Numbered from the stretch's first letter, positions 31,905-41,618 are shown. The stretch: DNA of 64,000 nucleotides from an uncultured Bacteroidia bacterium (GCA_902769525.1 CACXPG010000004.1:124001-188000), one strand, 5' to 3'. The notes: generated by a model not told the origin, from the sequence alone. Numbers and translations: made by a program.

Positions 31905-34460
31905 TTAGTTTGTTTGTTCTTCTTCATTTTCAGCAGCTTCCTGTGCCTTGTAGTCTTCGCTCTTAGGTACGGCGCAAACGGCGGCGATGCTGTCTGAGTC
32001 TTTAATGTTAATAAGTTTCACTCCCTGGGTGTTCCTTCCGGCTACCTTTATGGAGGATGCGTCTACCCTTATGACTATACCGGAGCGGTTTATTATCATA
32101 AGGTCGTTCTCGTCTGTCACCGCCTTCAGGGCAATGAGCTTTCCTGTCTTCTCCGTGATGTTGATGGTCCTTACGCCCTTGCATCCGCGGCTGGTTATTC
32201 TGTAGTCTTCAAGCTCGCTCCTCTTGCCGAATCCGTGTTCGCTGACTACAAGAATCGTATGCTCCTTGTCATCTGCATTAACACAAATCATACCGACTAC
32301 TTCATTGTCTCCTTCAATTTCTATTCCGCGGACTCCTGTGCCGGTTCTTCCGATGGCTCTAACGCCTGATTCATCGAATCTTACGCACTTGCCTTCACGG
32401 GATGCCAGCATAATCTGGCTGTTTCCGTCGGTCAGGATGGCTTCCAGCAGTTCGTCTCCCTCCCTTACGTTCACGGCAATAACTCCGTTGGCTCTAGGGC
32501 GGGAATATGCCTCCAGGCTGGTCTTCTTTACAACACCCTTCTTTGTGGCAAGCACAATAAAGTGATTGTTTATGTAGTCCTCATCCTTGAGTGTCTTGAC
32601 ATTCAGGTATGCGCATACGCTTTCTCCCTGCGCTATGCTGAGCACGTTCTGTATCGCTCTTCCCTTGTTGGTCTTGCTGCCTTCCGGAATCTGGTAAACC
32701 TTCAGCCAGAAGCACTTGCCGGTATTGGTGAAGAACAGCATCGTGGAGTGCATATTGGCTACATAGATGTGCTCTATGAAGTCCTCGTCTCTGGTGGCGC
32801 TGCCCTTGCTGCCCTTTCCTCCGCGATTCTGGAGGCGGTATTCCGCAAGCGGAGTCCTCTTGATATATCCCATACGGGAAATGGTAATCACCATATCGTC
32901 GTCCGCTATGATATCCTCATAGTTGAACTCGCTCTCGTCCGGCTGGATGGCAGTCTTGCGAGGGTCTCCGTATTTCTTCTTCATCTCAAGAAGCTCTTCC
33001 TTGATGATGCCCATCTGGAGGCTGACATCCGAAAGAATGGTCTGGAGCTTCTCTATCAGGGCCTTAAGCTCTGCAAGCTCGTCTTCCAGCTTCTTCTTTT
33101 CCATCCTGGCCAGCTGCCTGAGGCGGATTTCGACAATCGCCGAGGCCTGGAGGTCAGTCAGGCCGAATCTTGTGCACAGAGTTGCCTTTGCCTCCTCCAC
33201 GGTGTCGGACTCGCGGATTATCTTGATGACCTCGTCCACATGGTCAAGGGCTATGATCAGGCCCTCAAGTATGTGAGCGCGGTCCAGAGCCTTCTTCAAG
33301 TCAAACTTGAGGCGGCGCACAACCACGTCGTGGCGGTGGCGTACATAGTATTTGATCAGCTGCTTGAGGTTGAGCTGTCTCGGCCTTCCGTCCACAAGAG
33401 CCACGTTGTTCACGGCAAAACTGCTCTGAAGCTCGGTGTGCTTGAACAGGTTGTTCAGCACAACCTGGCTCACCGCTCCAACCTTCAGCTTCACCACCAG
33501 TCTCATTCCGGACTTGCGGTCAGACTCGTCGTTGATATAGACAATGTCCTCAAGTTTCTTGTTGTCGACAAGCTGGGAAATCTGCTTGAGAAGCTCGTTC
33601 TTGTTGACCATATAAGGAATCTCCTTTATCACGATGGTCTCCCTGCCGCTCTTCTCGTTGACTTCTATATCTGTCGTTCCCCTTATTATGATGCGGCCTT
33701 TGCCTGTCTCGAAAGCGTCCTTGATGCCCTGGATGCCCATAATGGTGCCTCCTGTAGGGAAATCAGGACCTTTGATGTACTGCATCAGTCCATCCGTGTC
33801 TATATCCGGGTTGTCTATATAGGCGATTATGCCGTCACATACCTCGCTCAGGTTGTGAGGAGGCATCATTGTGGCCATTCCTACAGCGATACCGTTGGTT
33901 CCGTTCAGAAGCAGAAGCGGAAGCTTTGCCGGAAGAACTGAAGGCTCCATGTGCTCGCCGTCGAAATTAGGCACAAAGTCAACCGTATCCTTGTCCAGAT
34001 CCTTGAGAACCTCCTCGCCTATAGGCATCAGTTTTACTTCTGTATATCGCTGAGCTGCAGGAGGGTCTCCTCCGATTGATCCAAAGTTGCCCTGGCCGAA
34101 CACCAGAGTGTATCTCAAACTCCACCACTGGGCCATGCGGACCATAGCGTCATACACGCTGGCGTCGCCATGCGGATGGAACTTACCCAACACGTCTCCT
34201 ACAACTCTCGCCGATTTCTTGGTCTGGCCGGAGGAAGTGATATTCAGTTCCTTGCCCATATCGTACAGAATCCTGCGGTGTACAGGTTTCAGACCGTCTC
34301 TTACATCCGGGAGCGCACGGGAAACAATCACGCTCATAGAGTAGTCAATGTACGCAGACTTCATCTGGTCCTCTATGTTTATCCTCTGGATATTTCCGTG
34401 GTTGAAACCGTCGTCCCCTTCCGGCACCGGCGTGCCGTTCAAATCCTTATTCTCGTCCAT
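31905..34460 (-). CDS. gyrA: DNA gyrase subunit A
   Basis: An 851-residue type II topoisomerase subunit. The N-terminal [20 protein letters not shown] and [10 protein letters not shown] motifs lead to the catalytic Tyr139 in AAQRYTE. The C-terminal beta-pinwheel begins with QNRGGKG, the GyrA box that distinguishes gyrase from topoisomerase IV, and the tail is acidic. It introduces negative supercoils together with GyrB (not in the window). In the quinolone-resistance region the residue equivalent to E. coli Ser83 is Ala100, with Ser101 after it, and Asp104 matches Asp87. [21 protein letters not shown] also differs in detail from Bacteroides copies. A perfect promoter lies upstream. Confidence 0.96.
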   Translation of the reverse strand: MDENKDLNGTPVPEGDDGFNHGNIQRINIEDQMKSAYIDYSMSVIVSRALPDVRDGLKPVHRRILYDMGKELNITSSGQTKKSARVVGDVLGKFHPHGDASVYDAMVRMAQWWSLRYTLVFGQGNFGSIGGDPPAAQRYTEVKLMPIGEEVLKDLDKDTVDFVPNFDGEHMEPSVLPAKLPLLLLNGTNGIAVGMATMMPPHNLSEVCDGIIAYIDNPDIDTDGLMQYIKGPDFPTGGTIMGIQGIKDAFETGKGRIIIRGTTDIEVNEKSGRETIVIKEIPYMVNKNELLKQISQLVDNKKLEDIVYINDESDRKSGMRLVVKLKVGAVSQVVLNNLFKHTELQSSFAVNNVALVDGRPRQLNLKQLIKYYVRHRHDVVVRRLKFDLKKALDRAHILEGLIIALDHVDEVIKIIRESDTVEEAKATLCTRFGLTDLQASAIVEIRLRQLARMEKKKLEDELAELKALIEKLQTILSDVSLQMGIIKEELLEMKKKYGDPRKTAIQPDESEFNYEDIIADDDMVITISRMGYIKRTPLAEYRLQNRGGKGSKGSATRDEDFIEHIYVANMHSTMLFFTNTGKCFWLKVYQIPEGSKTNKGRAIQNVLSIAQGESVCAYLNVKTLKDEDYINNHFIVLATKKGVVKKTSLEAYSRPRANGVIAVNVREGDELLEAILTDGNSQIMLASREGKCVRFDESGVRAIGRTGTGVRGIEIEGDNEVVGMICVNADDKEHTILVVSEHGFGKRSELEDYRITSRGCKGVRTINITEKTGKLIALKAVTDENDLMIINRSGIVIRVDASSIKVAGRNTQGVKLINIKDSDSIAAVCAVPKSEDYKAQEAAENEEEQTN

Positions 34461-34484
34461 TTATATATCTTTAGTTTTAACCTT

Positions 34485-34516
34485 CAAATTTACAGATTTT
34501 GGGTATAAATTCCAAA
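34485..34516 (-). promoter_or_regulatory. Promoter of gyrA
   Basis: Minus strand: TTTG (34513-34516), 20 nt, TAAATTTG (34485-34492), then a short leader to the ATG at 34460. Matches the Bacteroidota consensus in full. Confidence 0.75.
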
Positions 34517-34644
34517 CTTTATTGAGTGTAATTTCAGCCACGGGCACAAGTGCCGTTTCAGGATGTTTTTTATCGCCTGAATCTACGCTGATTCGCCATT
34601 TATTCGTATATTGGACGGAAATTTTGACTAACCCCAAGCATACT

Positions 34645-37215
34645 ATGCACATAGAGATTCCAGAAATACTGAATGCCATTATCGCCTACTCAAAAGAAGA
34701 GGCTATAAGGCTTGGAAGTTATGTTCTTACTACAGACCATCTGGTGCTGGGAATGATAAGACATTCTGACAATGCCGCTATCACCAGGCTTCTTGAGCTG
34801 GGCATCGACATTCCTGAAATGAAAAAGTCAATCGAGGACGCTATAGGAAAGGGAGAGCCGGTACCCGAGAACAAGGCAGACGAGATAGCCCTGTCCTCAG
34901 CCAGCAGCAATGCCCTTAAAATAATGTATCTGGAAGCCAGAAGCATGAAGGCCCCTTCTCCGGGAAGCCTGCACCTTCTGCTGGCCATTATGAGGACCCG
35001 TTCCAGCGCGGCCATAGACTATCTCAACATACAGGGCATACACTATGCCACCGTCAAGAACATAGACCAGGAACCTGAAGACCTGGGCCGGGCAGACAAG
35101 GGACAGCTTGGCAGAGGAAACGGCTGGTCTTCCGACAACCCTGAATCCTCAGGCGATGACCTTTTCTCGACACCTGCAAACGAGGTGAATCCACGCCAGG
35201 AGGAAAACTCCGAAGAAGGCATCCAGGGCGGTCAGAGGGAAGGTTTAGGGCAAAAGAGCCAGTCCAAGACACCTGTGCTTGACAGTTTCGGGTTCGACTT
35301 GACCAGAGCAGCCGCTCTGGATGAGCTTGACCCTGTTGTTGCCCGTGAAAAAGAGATCGAGAGAGTGGCCCAGATCCTTGGAAGAAGAAAGAAGAACAAC
35401 CCTATCCTGATCGGTGAGCCGGGAGTTGGAAAGAGCGCAATCGCCGAGGGGCTGGCCAACAAGATTGCCCACAAGGAAGTGCCATACTCTCTTGCCGGAA
35501 AGAGAATTATATCTCTGGATATCGGCAGCATAGTGGCCGGAACCAAGTACAGGGGCCAGTTCGAGGAAAGAATGAAGGCCATACTCAACGAGCTGAAAAA
35601 GAATGATGATGTCATACTTTTCATCGACGAGCTCCACACTCTGGTCGGAGCGGGTGGCGCTTCAGGAAGCCTCGACGCCGCAAATATGCTCAAGCCGGCT
35701 CTGGCAAGAGGAGATATCCAGTGCATCGGCGCAACCACCCTGGACGAGTTCAGGGAAGTCATCGAGAAAGACGGAGCCCTGGAAAGGCGCTTCCAGAAAG
35801 TTATGGTAGAGCCTACCACCTTTGACCAGACCCTTCTCATTCTCCAGAACATCAAGGGCAAGTACGAGAGCCACCATAACGTGACCTACACAGACGATGC
35901 TCTAAAGAGCTGCATATCTCTCAGCCAGAGGTACATATCTGACAGATGCCTGCCAGACAAGGCTGTTGACATAATGGACGAGGCCGGCAGCCGCGCCCAT
36001 ATCAAGAACCTGAAGGTTCCAAAGGCACTCTCCGAACTCGAGAGCGCTGTTTCCGTACTACAGAATGAAAAGAGCAAGGCCATCCGCGAGAAAGACTTCA
36101 AGCAGGCCTCCTTCCTCCGTGACGCTCTCAAGCTCAAGGAAGAAGAACTGGAGACCGCCCGCAAGAAATGGAGGGCCAAGATAGAAGGCAATCCTGTAGA
36201 GGTTGGAAAAGAGGACATCGAGGCCGTGCTCAGCATGACTACCCACATCCCTATCCAGAAACTTGCCCAGAGCGAGAGCAACCGCCTGATTAATATGGGC
36301 AAGACTCTCAAGGAGAGCGTAATAGGTCAGGATGACGCCATCGACAAAGTCACACGCGCCATTATGCGTAACCGCGCCGGACTCAAGGACCCGGGCAAGC
36401 CTATCGGCACGTTCCTGTTCCTCGGCCCTACCGGAGTTGGCAAGACACAGCTTGCCAAAGTACTGGCCCGCAACCTCTTCGATACAGAAGACTCGCTGAT
36501 CCGCATAGACATGAGCGAGTTTATGGAAAAATTCTCCGTCAGCCGCCTTATCGGCGCTCCTCCAGGCTACATTGGCTACAACGAAGGCGGAGAGCTTTCA
36601 GAAAAGGTACGCCGCAAGCCTTACAGCGTGGTTCTGCTGGACGAGATAGAGAAGGCTCACCCGGACATCTTCAACCTGCTTCTCCAGGTGCTGGACGAAG
36701 GAAGGCTTACTGACAGCAACGGCAGGAACATAGACTTCAGGAACACCATCCTCATCCTTACCTCCAACATCGGCACCAAGGAGCTCAAAGACTTCGGCCA
36801 GGGAGTAGGATACGCCACCCAGACCAAGCTGGATGTGGTTTCAAAGAACAAGAGCATCATCGACAAGGCTCTCAAGAACCACTTCTCGCCTGAGTTCCTG
36901 AACCGGCTGGACGAGCAGATACTGTTCAATCCTCTGACCAAGGAAGACATCGAGAAGATAATCGACATAGAACTCAAGGGCCTTTACTCCAGAGTGGAAC
37001 AGATCGGATTCAAGCTGAAGATCACTCCTGCCGCAAAGAAATACGTGGCCGAAGAGGGCTACGACCCTCAGTATGGCGCAAGGCCACTCAAGAGAGCTAT
37101 CCAGAAACTGATAGAAGACCCTGTCTCGGAGGCGATTATCTCCAAGAAAATAGAACCGGGCCAGACAATAGAACTCTCCTACGCGGACGGCCAGATATCC
37201 GTGAAACCGAAATAA
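34645..37215 (+). CDS. clpC: ClpC-type ATP-dependent Clp protease ATPase subunit
   Basis: An 856-residue Clp/Hsp100 protein from the ATG at 34645 (MHIEIPEILNAII). The frame is open about 300 nt further upstream, but that part overlaps the gyrA start and is rejected. Domains in order: Clp N-terminal repeat (residues about 1-145), a charged linker (about 150-210), AAA module 1 with Walker A GEPGVGKS (257-264), a UVR-like middle domain (KAIREKDFKQASFLRD), AAA module 2 with GPTGVGKT (594-601), and a C-terminal D2-small domain. It unfolds substrates for ClpP in the cytoplasm. The long polar linker (NPRQEENSEEGIQGG) is larger than in Bacillus ClpC. It lies divergently from gyrA. Confidence 0.95.
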   Translation: MHIEIPEILNAIIAYSKEEAIRLGSYVLTTDHLVLGMIRHSDNAAITRLLELGIDIPEMKKSIEDAIGKGEPVPENKADEIALSSASSNALKIMYLEARSMKAPSPGSLHLLLAIMRTRSSAAIDYLNIQGIHYATVKNIDQEPEDLGRADKGQLGRGNGWSSDNPESSGDDLFSTPANEVNPRQEENSEEGIQGGQREGLGQKSQSKTPVLDSFGFDLTRAAALDELDPVVAREKEIERVAQILGRRKKNNPILIGEPGVGKSAIAEGLANKIAHKEVPYSLAGKRIISLDIGSIVAGTKYRGQFEERMKAILNELKKNDDVILFIDELHTLVGAGGASGSLDAANMLKPALARGDIQCIGATTLDEFREVIEKDGALERRFQKVMVEPTTFDQTLLILQNIKGKYESHHNVTYTDDALKSCISLSQRYISDRCLPDKAVDIMDEAGSRAHIKNLKVPKALSELESAVSVLQNEKSKAIREKDFKQASFLRDALKLKEEELETARKKWRAKIEGNPVEVGKEDIEAVLSMTTHIPIQKLAQSESNRLINMGKTLKESVIGQDDAIDKVTRAIMRNRAGLKDPGKPIGTFLFLGPTGVGKTQLAKVLARNLFDTEDSLIRIDMSEFMEKFSVSRLIGAPPGYIGYNEGGELSEKVRRKPYSVVLLDEIEKAHPDIFNLLLQVLDEGRLTDSNGRNIDFRNTILILTSNIGTKELKDFGQGVGYATQTKLDVVSKNKSIIDKALKNHFSPEFLNRLDEQILFNPLTKEDIEKIIDIELKGLYSRVEQIGFKLKITPAAKKYVAEEGYDPQYGARPLKRAIQKLIEDPVSEAIISKKIEPGQTIELSYADGQISVKPK

Positions 37216-37218
37216 ACA

Positions 37219-37250
37219 AAAAGCCCCGGAAACTAATCCAGGGCTTTTTT
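37219..37250 (+). terminator. Intrinsic terminator between clpC and tRNA-Lys
   Basis: AAAAGCCC, interior GGAAACTAATCC, GGGCTTTTTT: a stem with flanking A- and T-runs, so it can serve both the clpC transcript and the opposing tRNA transcript. Confidence 0.85.
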
Positions 37251-37251
37251 C

Positions 37252-37327
37252 TGGTGACCCGCTCGGGGCTCGAACCCGAGACCCCAACATTAAAAGTGTT
37301 GTGCTCTACCAACTGAGCTAGCGGATC
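37252..37327 (-). tRNA. tRNA-Lys (anticodon TTT)
   Basis: A 76-nt cloverleaf on the minus strand. Acceptor GATCCGC pairs with GCGGGTC (one G-T pair), the D arm is GCTC/GAGC, the anticodon stem CAACA/TGTTG with loop CTTTTAA places TTT at 34-36, and the T arm CTCGG/CCGAG carries TTCGAGC. The discriminator A and an encoded CCA follow, unlike the other two tRNAs in this window, which lack CCA. It is preceded by a consensus promoter. Confidence 0.95.
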
Positions 37328-37341
37328 TCCGTATTGGGTTG

Positions 37342-37373
37342 CAAAAGTATAGATTATAATTGTTTTATGCAAA
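37342..37373 (-). promoter_or_regulatory. Promoter of tRNA-Lys
   Basis: Minus strand: TTTG (37370-37373), 20 nt, TACTTTTG (37342-37349), start expected a few nt before the mature tRNA end at 37327. Its -33 element lies inside the first codons of the divergent gene at 37367. Confidence 0.7.
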
Positions 37374-38275
37374 TTTTATTTCCGTCATTCGGACAAGAAG
37401 TGCTTGATGTTCTGAACACCAGCAACATCCCCTATTCCATCGACGGAAATGCAATAATATTTCCCCGTCACGGCCTTCGGATGGTTCTCGTTCCGCTGGA
37501 TTCCGATTACAGTTCCCAGGCAGATGCTGACAGCACTGAAGTGTTTTTCCTCTATGAAGACAGGTGGAGAAACTCCGGGGCGGTTACATCGCAGAGAATG
37601 CTCTCCAGACTGGGCATATTCAGAAGAATCCATGCCAGACTGTGCAAGGTGGTTTCCCTGAACAACTGCCGGGATTTCAGCCTCACCCCCGATTCATTCA
37701 CGTCCAAGGCCAAGAAGTTCCTGGACGCCTTCCACGCCTATGGATATCTCAAAGGACAGGAAGACTATCTGCTTCTGCATAAAGGAGATATCGTTGCGGC
37801 AGCGCAGTTCATGAAAACCTACCAGCCAAAAAGCTCCATCAATCCCAATCAAGATAAAGATTCTCAACTAAAGTCATTTGAATGGACCCGATATGCCAGC
37901 CTTCCGGATGTCAGAATCGCCGGCGGAATGGGAAAAGTCCTGAACCAGTTCCTCAACGATATCGATAAGCACAGCTCTCCTAACGCTGAAAGCACTAGCG
38001 TAAAACCTCAAGTTCACGGAATGATTGAGGTTATGAGTTATTCGGACAACGAATGGAGCAGCGGAGACGCCTACCGCAAACTCGGTTTCAAACTAACCGG
38101 CAACATTCCTCCCGTCACCTACCACATAGACCCAAAAACCTGGAAGAGAATCAACCCACGGCAATGGGCCGCCCTGAAAACCCGGCTGACAGACAAAAAC
38201 GCTGACACTTATACTACAATACAAAATCAGGGAAGCCGGAAATGGGTGCTGCTCATCGGCGATGGTATCTTGTAA
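37367..38275 (+). CDS. Unknown protein with a phage-type GNAT-like C-terminal domain
   Basis: A 302-residue protein from the ATG at 37367 (MQILFPSFGQEVLD); not a family I can name. Residues 100-160 contain a predicted DNA-binding-like or nuclease-like stretch (SFTSKAKKFLDAFHAYGYLKG). The C-terminal half reads FEWTRYASLPDVRIAGGMGK, then SYSDNEWSSGDAYRKLGF and TYHIDPKTWKRINPRQW. The 'SYxDxxWS.G..Y.KLGF' pattern is one I recall from the C-termini of phage-encoded homing-endonuclease-associated proteins. It lies immediately next to tRNA-Lys on the opposite strand. No promoter of good quality is seen for it. It may be a domesticated phage or mobile-element gene; no integrase is nearby. Confidence 0.65.
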   Translation: MQILFPSFGQEVLDVLNTSNIPYSIDGNAIIFPRHGLRMVLVPLDSDYSSQADADSTEVFFLYEDRWRNSGAVTSQRMLSRLGIFRRIHARLCKVVSLNNCRDFSLTPDSFTSKAKKFLDAFHAYGYLKGQEDYLLLHKGDIVAAAQFMKTYQPKSSINPNQDKDSQLKSFEWTRYASLPDVRIAGGMGKVLNQFLNDIDKHSSPNAESTSVKPQVHGMIEVMSYSDNEWSSGDAYRKLGFKLTGNIPPVTYHIDPKTWKRINPRQWAALKTRLTDKNADTYTTIQNQGSRKWVLLIGDGIL

Positions 38276-38383
38276 CCATCTCATTATCAAGGCTCCCCTA
38301 AATAAGACATCTCTATACGAACCTCTTGTTTGGGGATATGCTGATTATCAGGCACCTACAAAGCACCATCGCCGAAACTGTCT

Positions 38384-39451
38384 CTAACGGTTTTTCAGGT
38401 AAACGCCTATGGAGCGCCAGATGTCTTTACTGAATATCAGGGATGGACTCTTTTTCAGCGACTGCTTCAGTTGTGCGGGATATTCTTTTGGCGAGAGCTT
38501 GGCGTAATGGCGCAGCATCTTCTTCTCATAAAGCAACTTCGCCTTATCCGCGAGTTTGTCAATACGTTTAAAATATCTTTGCAGACACTCAACCGCCTTC
38601 CATCTAGGGTTGCACACATAATGAGGATGGTTCTGCTTCAAGTAACCGGTAAAGCGCAACCGAGTGTCGAGAGATGATTTCTGGAATCTGAGCTGATCGT
38701 CCAGATTTTGCGAGCGGCTTACGCTTTCAGCCAGATTCCTGTAGGCAAGAGATTTTAGACCGCAGTACCAGAAACTCCCAAACGGGCTGAGGAATAGCCA
38801 CAGGGGAAGATCCTGAGTAGAATCCTCACAGGAAGCGAATGTCCAAAGATACTGGTCCAACCATTCTGACCTATAAGTAACTGCACTGGCAACCAGCTTG
38901 TTGTTCTTATTCAAAAGAGCTTTAGTCCCACAAGAAACTTCGTGAGAGTTTCTATTGCTCAGATAACGGCGATAGGAAAACTTACTGGCTTTGGATTCAG
39001 GATACAGATTATCAAAAAGGCGGCGGGAGGAAGACAAGTCATCTTCTTCTGAAATCAGGAAGAAGCCACTGGCAGCAGCCTGGGCGTCCGGATGAGATTC
39101 CAGGAAGGAAACCTGGCGTTCCAGAAAGAAGGGGTCGGCCAGGATATCGTCGCTGTCTATCTGGGATATATATTTGACATTTAGGCTAATGGCATACTTC
39201 AGGCAGTGGAGGAAGTTGCCGTTCACTCCCCTATGCTCTCCGTCTGTTATGTCAAAAACACAGACATTGGCGGCGTAGTCTGCACAGATCTGGCGGCTGG
39301 AGTCGCTGGAGCCGTCATCGCTGAGGATAATGCAGAAAGGGCGGGAGGTTTTCTGGGTGAGTATGCTTTCCAAGGTGTCTCTCAGAAACTTCTCCTTGTT
39401 GAAGACCGTGACTATGACGGCGATTTCGTGTTGCTTTGCTCCTGCTTCCAT
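38384..39451 (-). CDS. Glycosyltransferase family 2
   Basis: A 355-residue GT-A glycosyltransferase. It begins with IAVIVTVFNKEKFLRDTLES, then LSDDGSSDSSRQI and the DxD-type metal site QIDSDDILAD, with a longer C-terminal region rich in Lys and Leu (KRIDKLADKAKLLYEKKM) that may sit on the membrane. It is the last gene visible in the rhamnose operon and follows the second flippase by 1 nt. It probably adds rhamnose or another sugar to a lipid-linked or cell-wall polysaccharide. The donor sugar is unknown. Downstream it converges on the gene ending at 38275, with nothing recognisable in the 108-nt gap. Confidence 0.87.
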   Translation of the reverse strand: MEAGAKQHEIAVIVTVFNKEKFLRDTLESILTQKTSRPFCIILSDDGSSDSSRQICADYAANVCVFDITDGEHRGVNGNFLHCLKYAISLNVKYISQIDSDDILADPFFLERQVSFLESHPDAQAAASGFFLISEEDDLSSSRRLFDNLYPESKASKFSYRRYLSNRNSHEVSCGTKALLNKNNKLVASAVTYRSEWLDQYLWTFASCEDSTQDLPLWLFLSPFGSFWYCGLKSLAYRNLAESVSRSQNLDDQLRFQKSSLDTRLRFTGYLKQNHPHYVCNPRWKAVECLQRYFKRIDKLADKAKLLYEKKMLRHYAKLSPKEYPAQLKQSLKKSPSLIFSKDIWRSIGVYLKNR

Positions 39452-39452
39452 T

Positions 39453-40943
39453 CTATTCAGATTTTTTCCAGACGGAGAGGAGGTTCCTGATTTCCCGGGT
39501 TTCCTTCTTCGGGAGGAATTTCCAGAAAACCAGTATCAGGATGGCGCCTATCAGCAGGCCGGCGGCCACGGACGAGAGGTTGGTCCAGGTCATATCGTCC
39601 CAGTTGTTCCTGAAACAGATATATTTGAAGACGATAGCGGCTATTCCCACTATCAGCGAGATGATTACGCAGATAATAAACATCGGGAACAGGTCTTTCA
39701 GCTGCTCCAGCGGACCATAACCTATTGCCCGGCCTGAATACAGGGCGTAGATTACAAGGGTCAGTATAGAGGCGGCAACCATTCCCCACAGAAGAATGTC
39801 TAGATCCTTGAGGACGATTCCGATAACGATGGAGATTGCCATCAGGACCTTCTTGAGTATATCCAGAACCAGGTACTGGCGCATCTTGCCCTTAACCTGG
39901 AGGATGTTCTGGTAGAGATAATGAGCCGGGTAGAATGCTCCAGCGAGGCAGATTATGGAAAGTATGTGGGCCGCAGGAGCCCACGTCTGACCTACCAGAC
40001 CCACGATAAACGGATACGATAGGGCTGAAAGGCAGAAACTTACAAGAACAGACACAGCCATTACCACCTTCAGGATGGTGCTGAAGACTCTCTTTAGGCG
40101 GACATCGTCGTCCTGCACCTTGCTCAGAACCGGGAAGCTTACCCTCTGCACTACCTGGGACAGGTTGTTGGAAGTCACGTTGCTGTATTTCTCGGAACTA
40201 GTGTACTGGCCGAGTGTCTCAGTGCCGAATCCCTTTCCGATTACCGGGAAGTAGATGTTCTTGAAGATTGTATCCAGTAGTCCGGTTACAAGAACGTTGC
40301 TGCCGTAGGAGAAAAGTTCCCGGAAACTCTTGCCTGAAAACTTGAAGCTCGGCCTCCAGGTGCCTACAATCCAAAGCATTATGGTATTGACCAGCTGACG
40401 GGAAAGCTGCTGTCCGACAAGGCTCCAGACTCCATATCCGCCGAACGCCAGCCAGATGCCCACGACTCCGCTTATCACTGAGGCGGTAACGGAGCAAATC
40501 GTAAGGCTCCTGAAATCCACAGCCTTAACCAGAAGGACTCTCTGGATTATGGATACCGCATTGATTATCAGAACAAAGGAAAGTATCCTAAGCAGGTCCT
40601 CCAACTGAGGCTCGCCGAAGTATGAAGCCACATAAGGAGCAGCCAGCTGAAGGATGCCGAAGCAGACAAGGCTTATGAAAAAGTTCGTAAGGAAGGTTGT
40701 CGAGAGATCTTCCCTTGAAGGCTCGGGCTTTTTAATCAGCGCAGCCGAGAATCCGTTGTCTATGAAGGAAATGGATATCGCGATAAAAATAGCAAGATGG
40801 CCTATCAGTCCGAATTCGTGAGGAGACAGGAACCACCTCTGCAGAATCAGGGCAACCACAAAAGTAACGGCAAGCGAGGAGAGGTTCTCGATAAAACCCC
40901 ACCTCGCTCCGCTAATCGCCTTTTGCTTAAGGTTGTCCGGCAT
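39453..40943 (-). CDS. Second Wzx-type polysaccharide flippase
   Basis: A 496-residue membrane protein with about 14 hydrophobic segments. The N-terminus KAISGARWGFIENLSSLAVTF and the GFSAALIKKPEPSREDLSTTF loop match the flippase at 13751-15214 in pattern, but the two proteins are clearly divergent. It should export the lipid-linked product of the rhamnose operon. No Wzy polymerase is found in this operon, so the cargo may be a short glycan, a cell-wall decoration, or may share polymerisation with genes elsewhere. It is 7 nt after the aldolase gene and 1 nt before the GT2 gene. Confidence 0.9.
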   Translation of the reverse strand: MPDNLKQKAISGARWGFIENLSSLAVTFVVALILQRWFLSPHEFGLIGHLAIFIAISISFIDNGFSAALIKKPEPSREDLSTTFLTNFFISLVCFGILQLAAPYVASYFGEPQLEDLLRILSFVLIINAVSIIQRVLLVKAVDFRSLTICSVTASVISGVVGIWLAFGGYGVWSLVGQQLSRQLVNTIMLWIVGTWRPSFKFSGKSFRELFSYGSNVLVTGLLDTIFKNIYFPVIGKGFGTETLGQYTSSEKYSNVTSNNLSQVVQRVSFPVLSKVQDDDVRLKRVFSTILKVVMAVSVLVSFCLSALSYPFIVGLVGQTWAPAAHILSIICLAGAFYPAHYLYQNILQVKGKMRQYLVLDILKKVLMAISIVIGIVLKDLDILLWGMVAASILTLVIYALYSGRAIGYGPLEQLKDLFPMFIICVIISLIVGIAAIVFKYICFRNNWDDMTWTNLSSVAAGLLIGAILILVFWKFLPKKETREIRNLLSVWKKSE

Positions 40944-40950
40944 AAAAATA

Positions 40951-41607
40951 CTACTTCATTGATTCTGCAGCCTTGCAGAAAATGTCCAGACCCTTGGTGG
41001 TCAGAGGATGGTCTATCAGCCCTATGATGGACTTGTAAGGGCAGGTAGCAACGTCTGCTCCAGCCTGTATACACCTGAGTATGTGGTTGGTATGACGGAT
41101 AGAAGCGGCCAGCACCTGAGTTCCGAAGCCATAGTACTGGTACATGTCCACAATCTGCTCGATCAGCTGGATTCCGTCCTCTCCGATGTCATCCAGCCTT
41201 CCGATGAACGGACTGCAGTAAGTGGCTCCGGCCTTGGCGGCCAGAAGGGCCTGTCCGACAGTGAACACCAGCGTGCAGTTGGTTCTGTAGCCCTTGTCGG
41301 CGAAATACTTTACCGCCTTTATACCAGCCTCGGTGCAAGGCAGCTTGATTGTGATCTTGGCAGGATCTATCTGGTAGAGTTCCTCGCCTTCTTTAATCAT
41401 GCCTTCATAGTCTGTGGAGAAAACCTCGGCGCTCACAGGACCGTCCACGATGTCGCAGATAGCCTTGTAGTGCTTGAAAATCTGGTCTTTGCCCTTTACG
41501 CCTTCCTTAGCCATCAAAGAAGGGTTGGTGGTAACGCCGTCCAGGACTCCGAGAGCGTTTGCCTGGCGGATCTGTTCAAGATTGGCAGTGTCGATAAAGA
41601 ATTTCAT
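40951..41607 (-). CDS. fsa: Fructose-6-phosphate aldolase / transaldolase-like protein (FSA/TalC family)
   Basis: A 218-residue member of the short transaldolase family. The N-terminus MKFFIDTANLEQI and DGVTTNPSL are family signatures, Lys88 in ITIKLPCTEAG is the Schiff-base lysine, and TLVFTVGQALLAAKAG and YCSPFIGRLDD follow. The 218-residue length is that of FSA/TalC, not of the 310-residue transaldolases. It would interconvert fructose-6-phosphate with glyceraldehyde-3-phosphate and dihydroxyacetone, or act as transaldolase. Position is odd: between rfbB (11 nt) and the flippase (7 nt) in a polysaccharide operon, where it could tune hexose-phosphate supply. The product call is firm, the reason for its location is not. 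Confidence 0.92.
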   Translation of the reverse strand: MKFFIDTANLEQIRQANALGVLDGVTTNPSLMAKEGVKGKDQIFKHYKAICDIVDGPVSAEVFSTDYEGMIKEGEELYQIDPAKITIKLPCTEAGIKAVKYFADKGYRTNCTLVFTVGQALLAAKAGATYCSPFIGRLDDIGEDGIQLIEQIVDMYQYYGFGTQVLAASIRHTNHILRCIQAGADVATCPYKSIIGLIDHPLTTKGLDIFCKAAESMK

Positions 41608-41618
41608 ACCCGTATTGT

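Noticed and set aside
32562-33941. Long open frame antisense to gyrA
   Set aside because: It lies wholly inside gyrA on the other strand, its protein has no recognisable motif, and gyrA is unmistakable. A codon-bias shadow.
34348-34644. N-terminal extension of ClpC
   Set aside because: The extra sequence overlaps the gyrA promoter and start, while the Clp N-domain begins at the ATG at 34645.
37328-37366. Attachment site at tRNA-Lys
   Set aside because: I looked for a second copy of the tRNA end near the adjacent gene and saw none; no integrase is present, so no element can be claimed.
38276-38383. Terminator between the convergent genes
   Set aside because: No stem with a T-run was found in the 108-nt gap.
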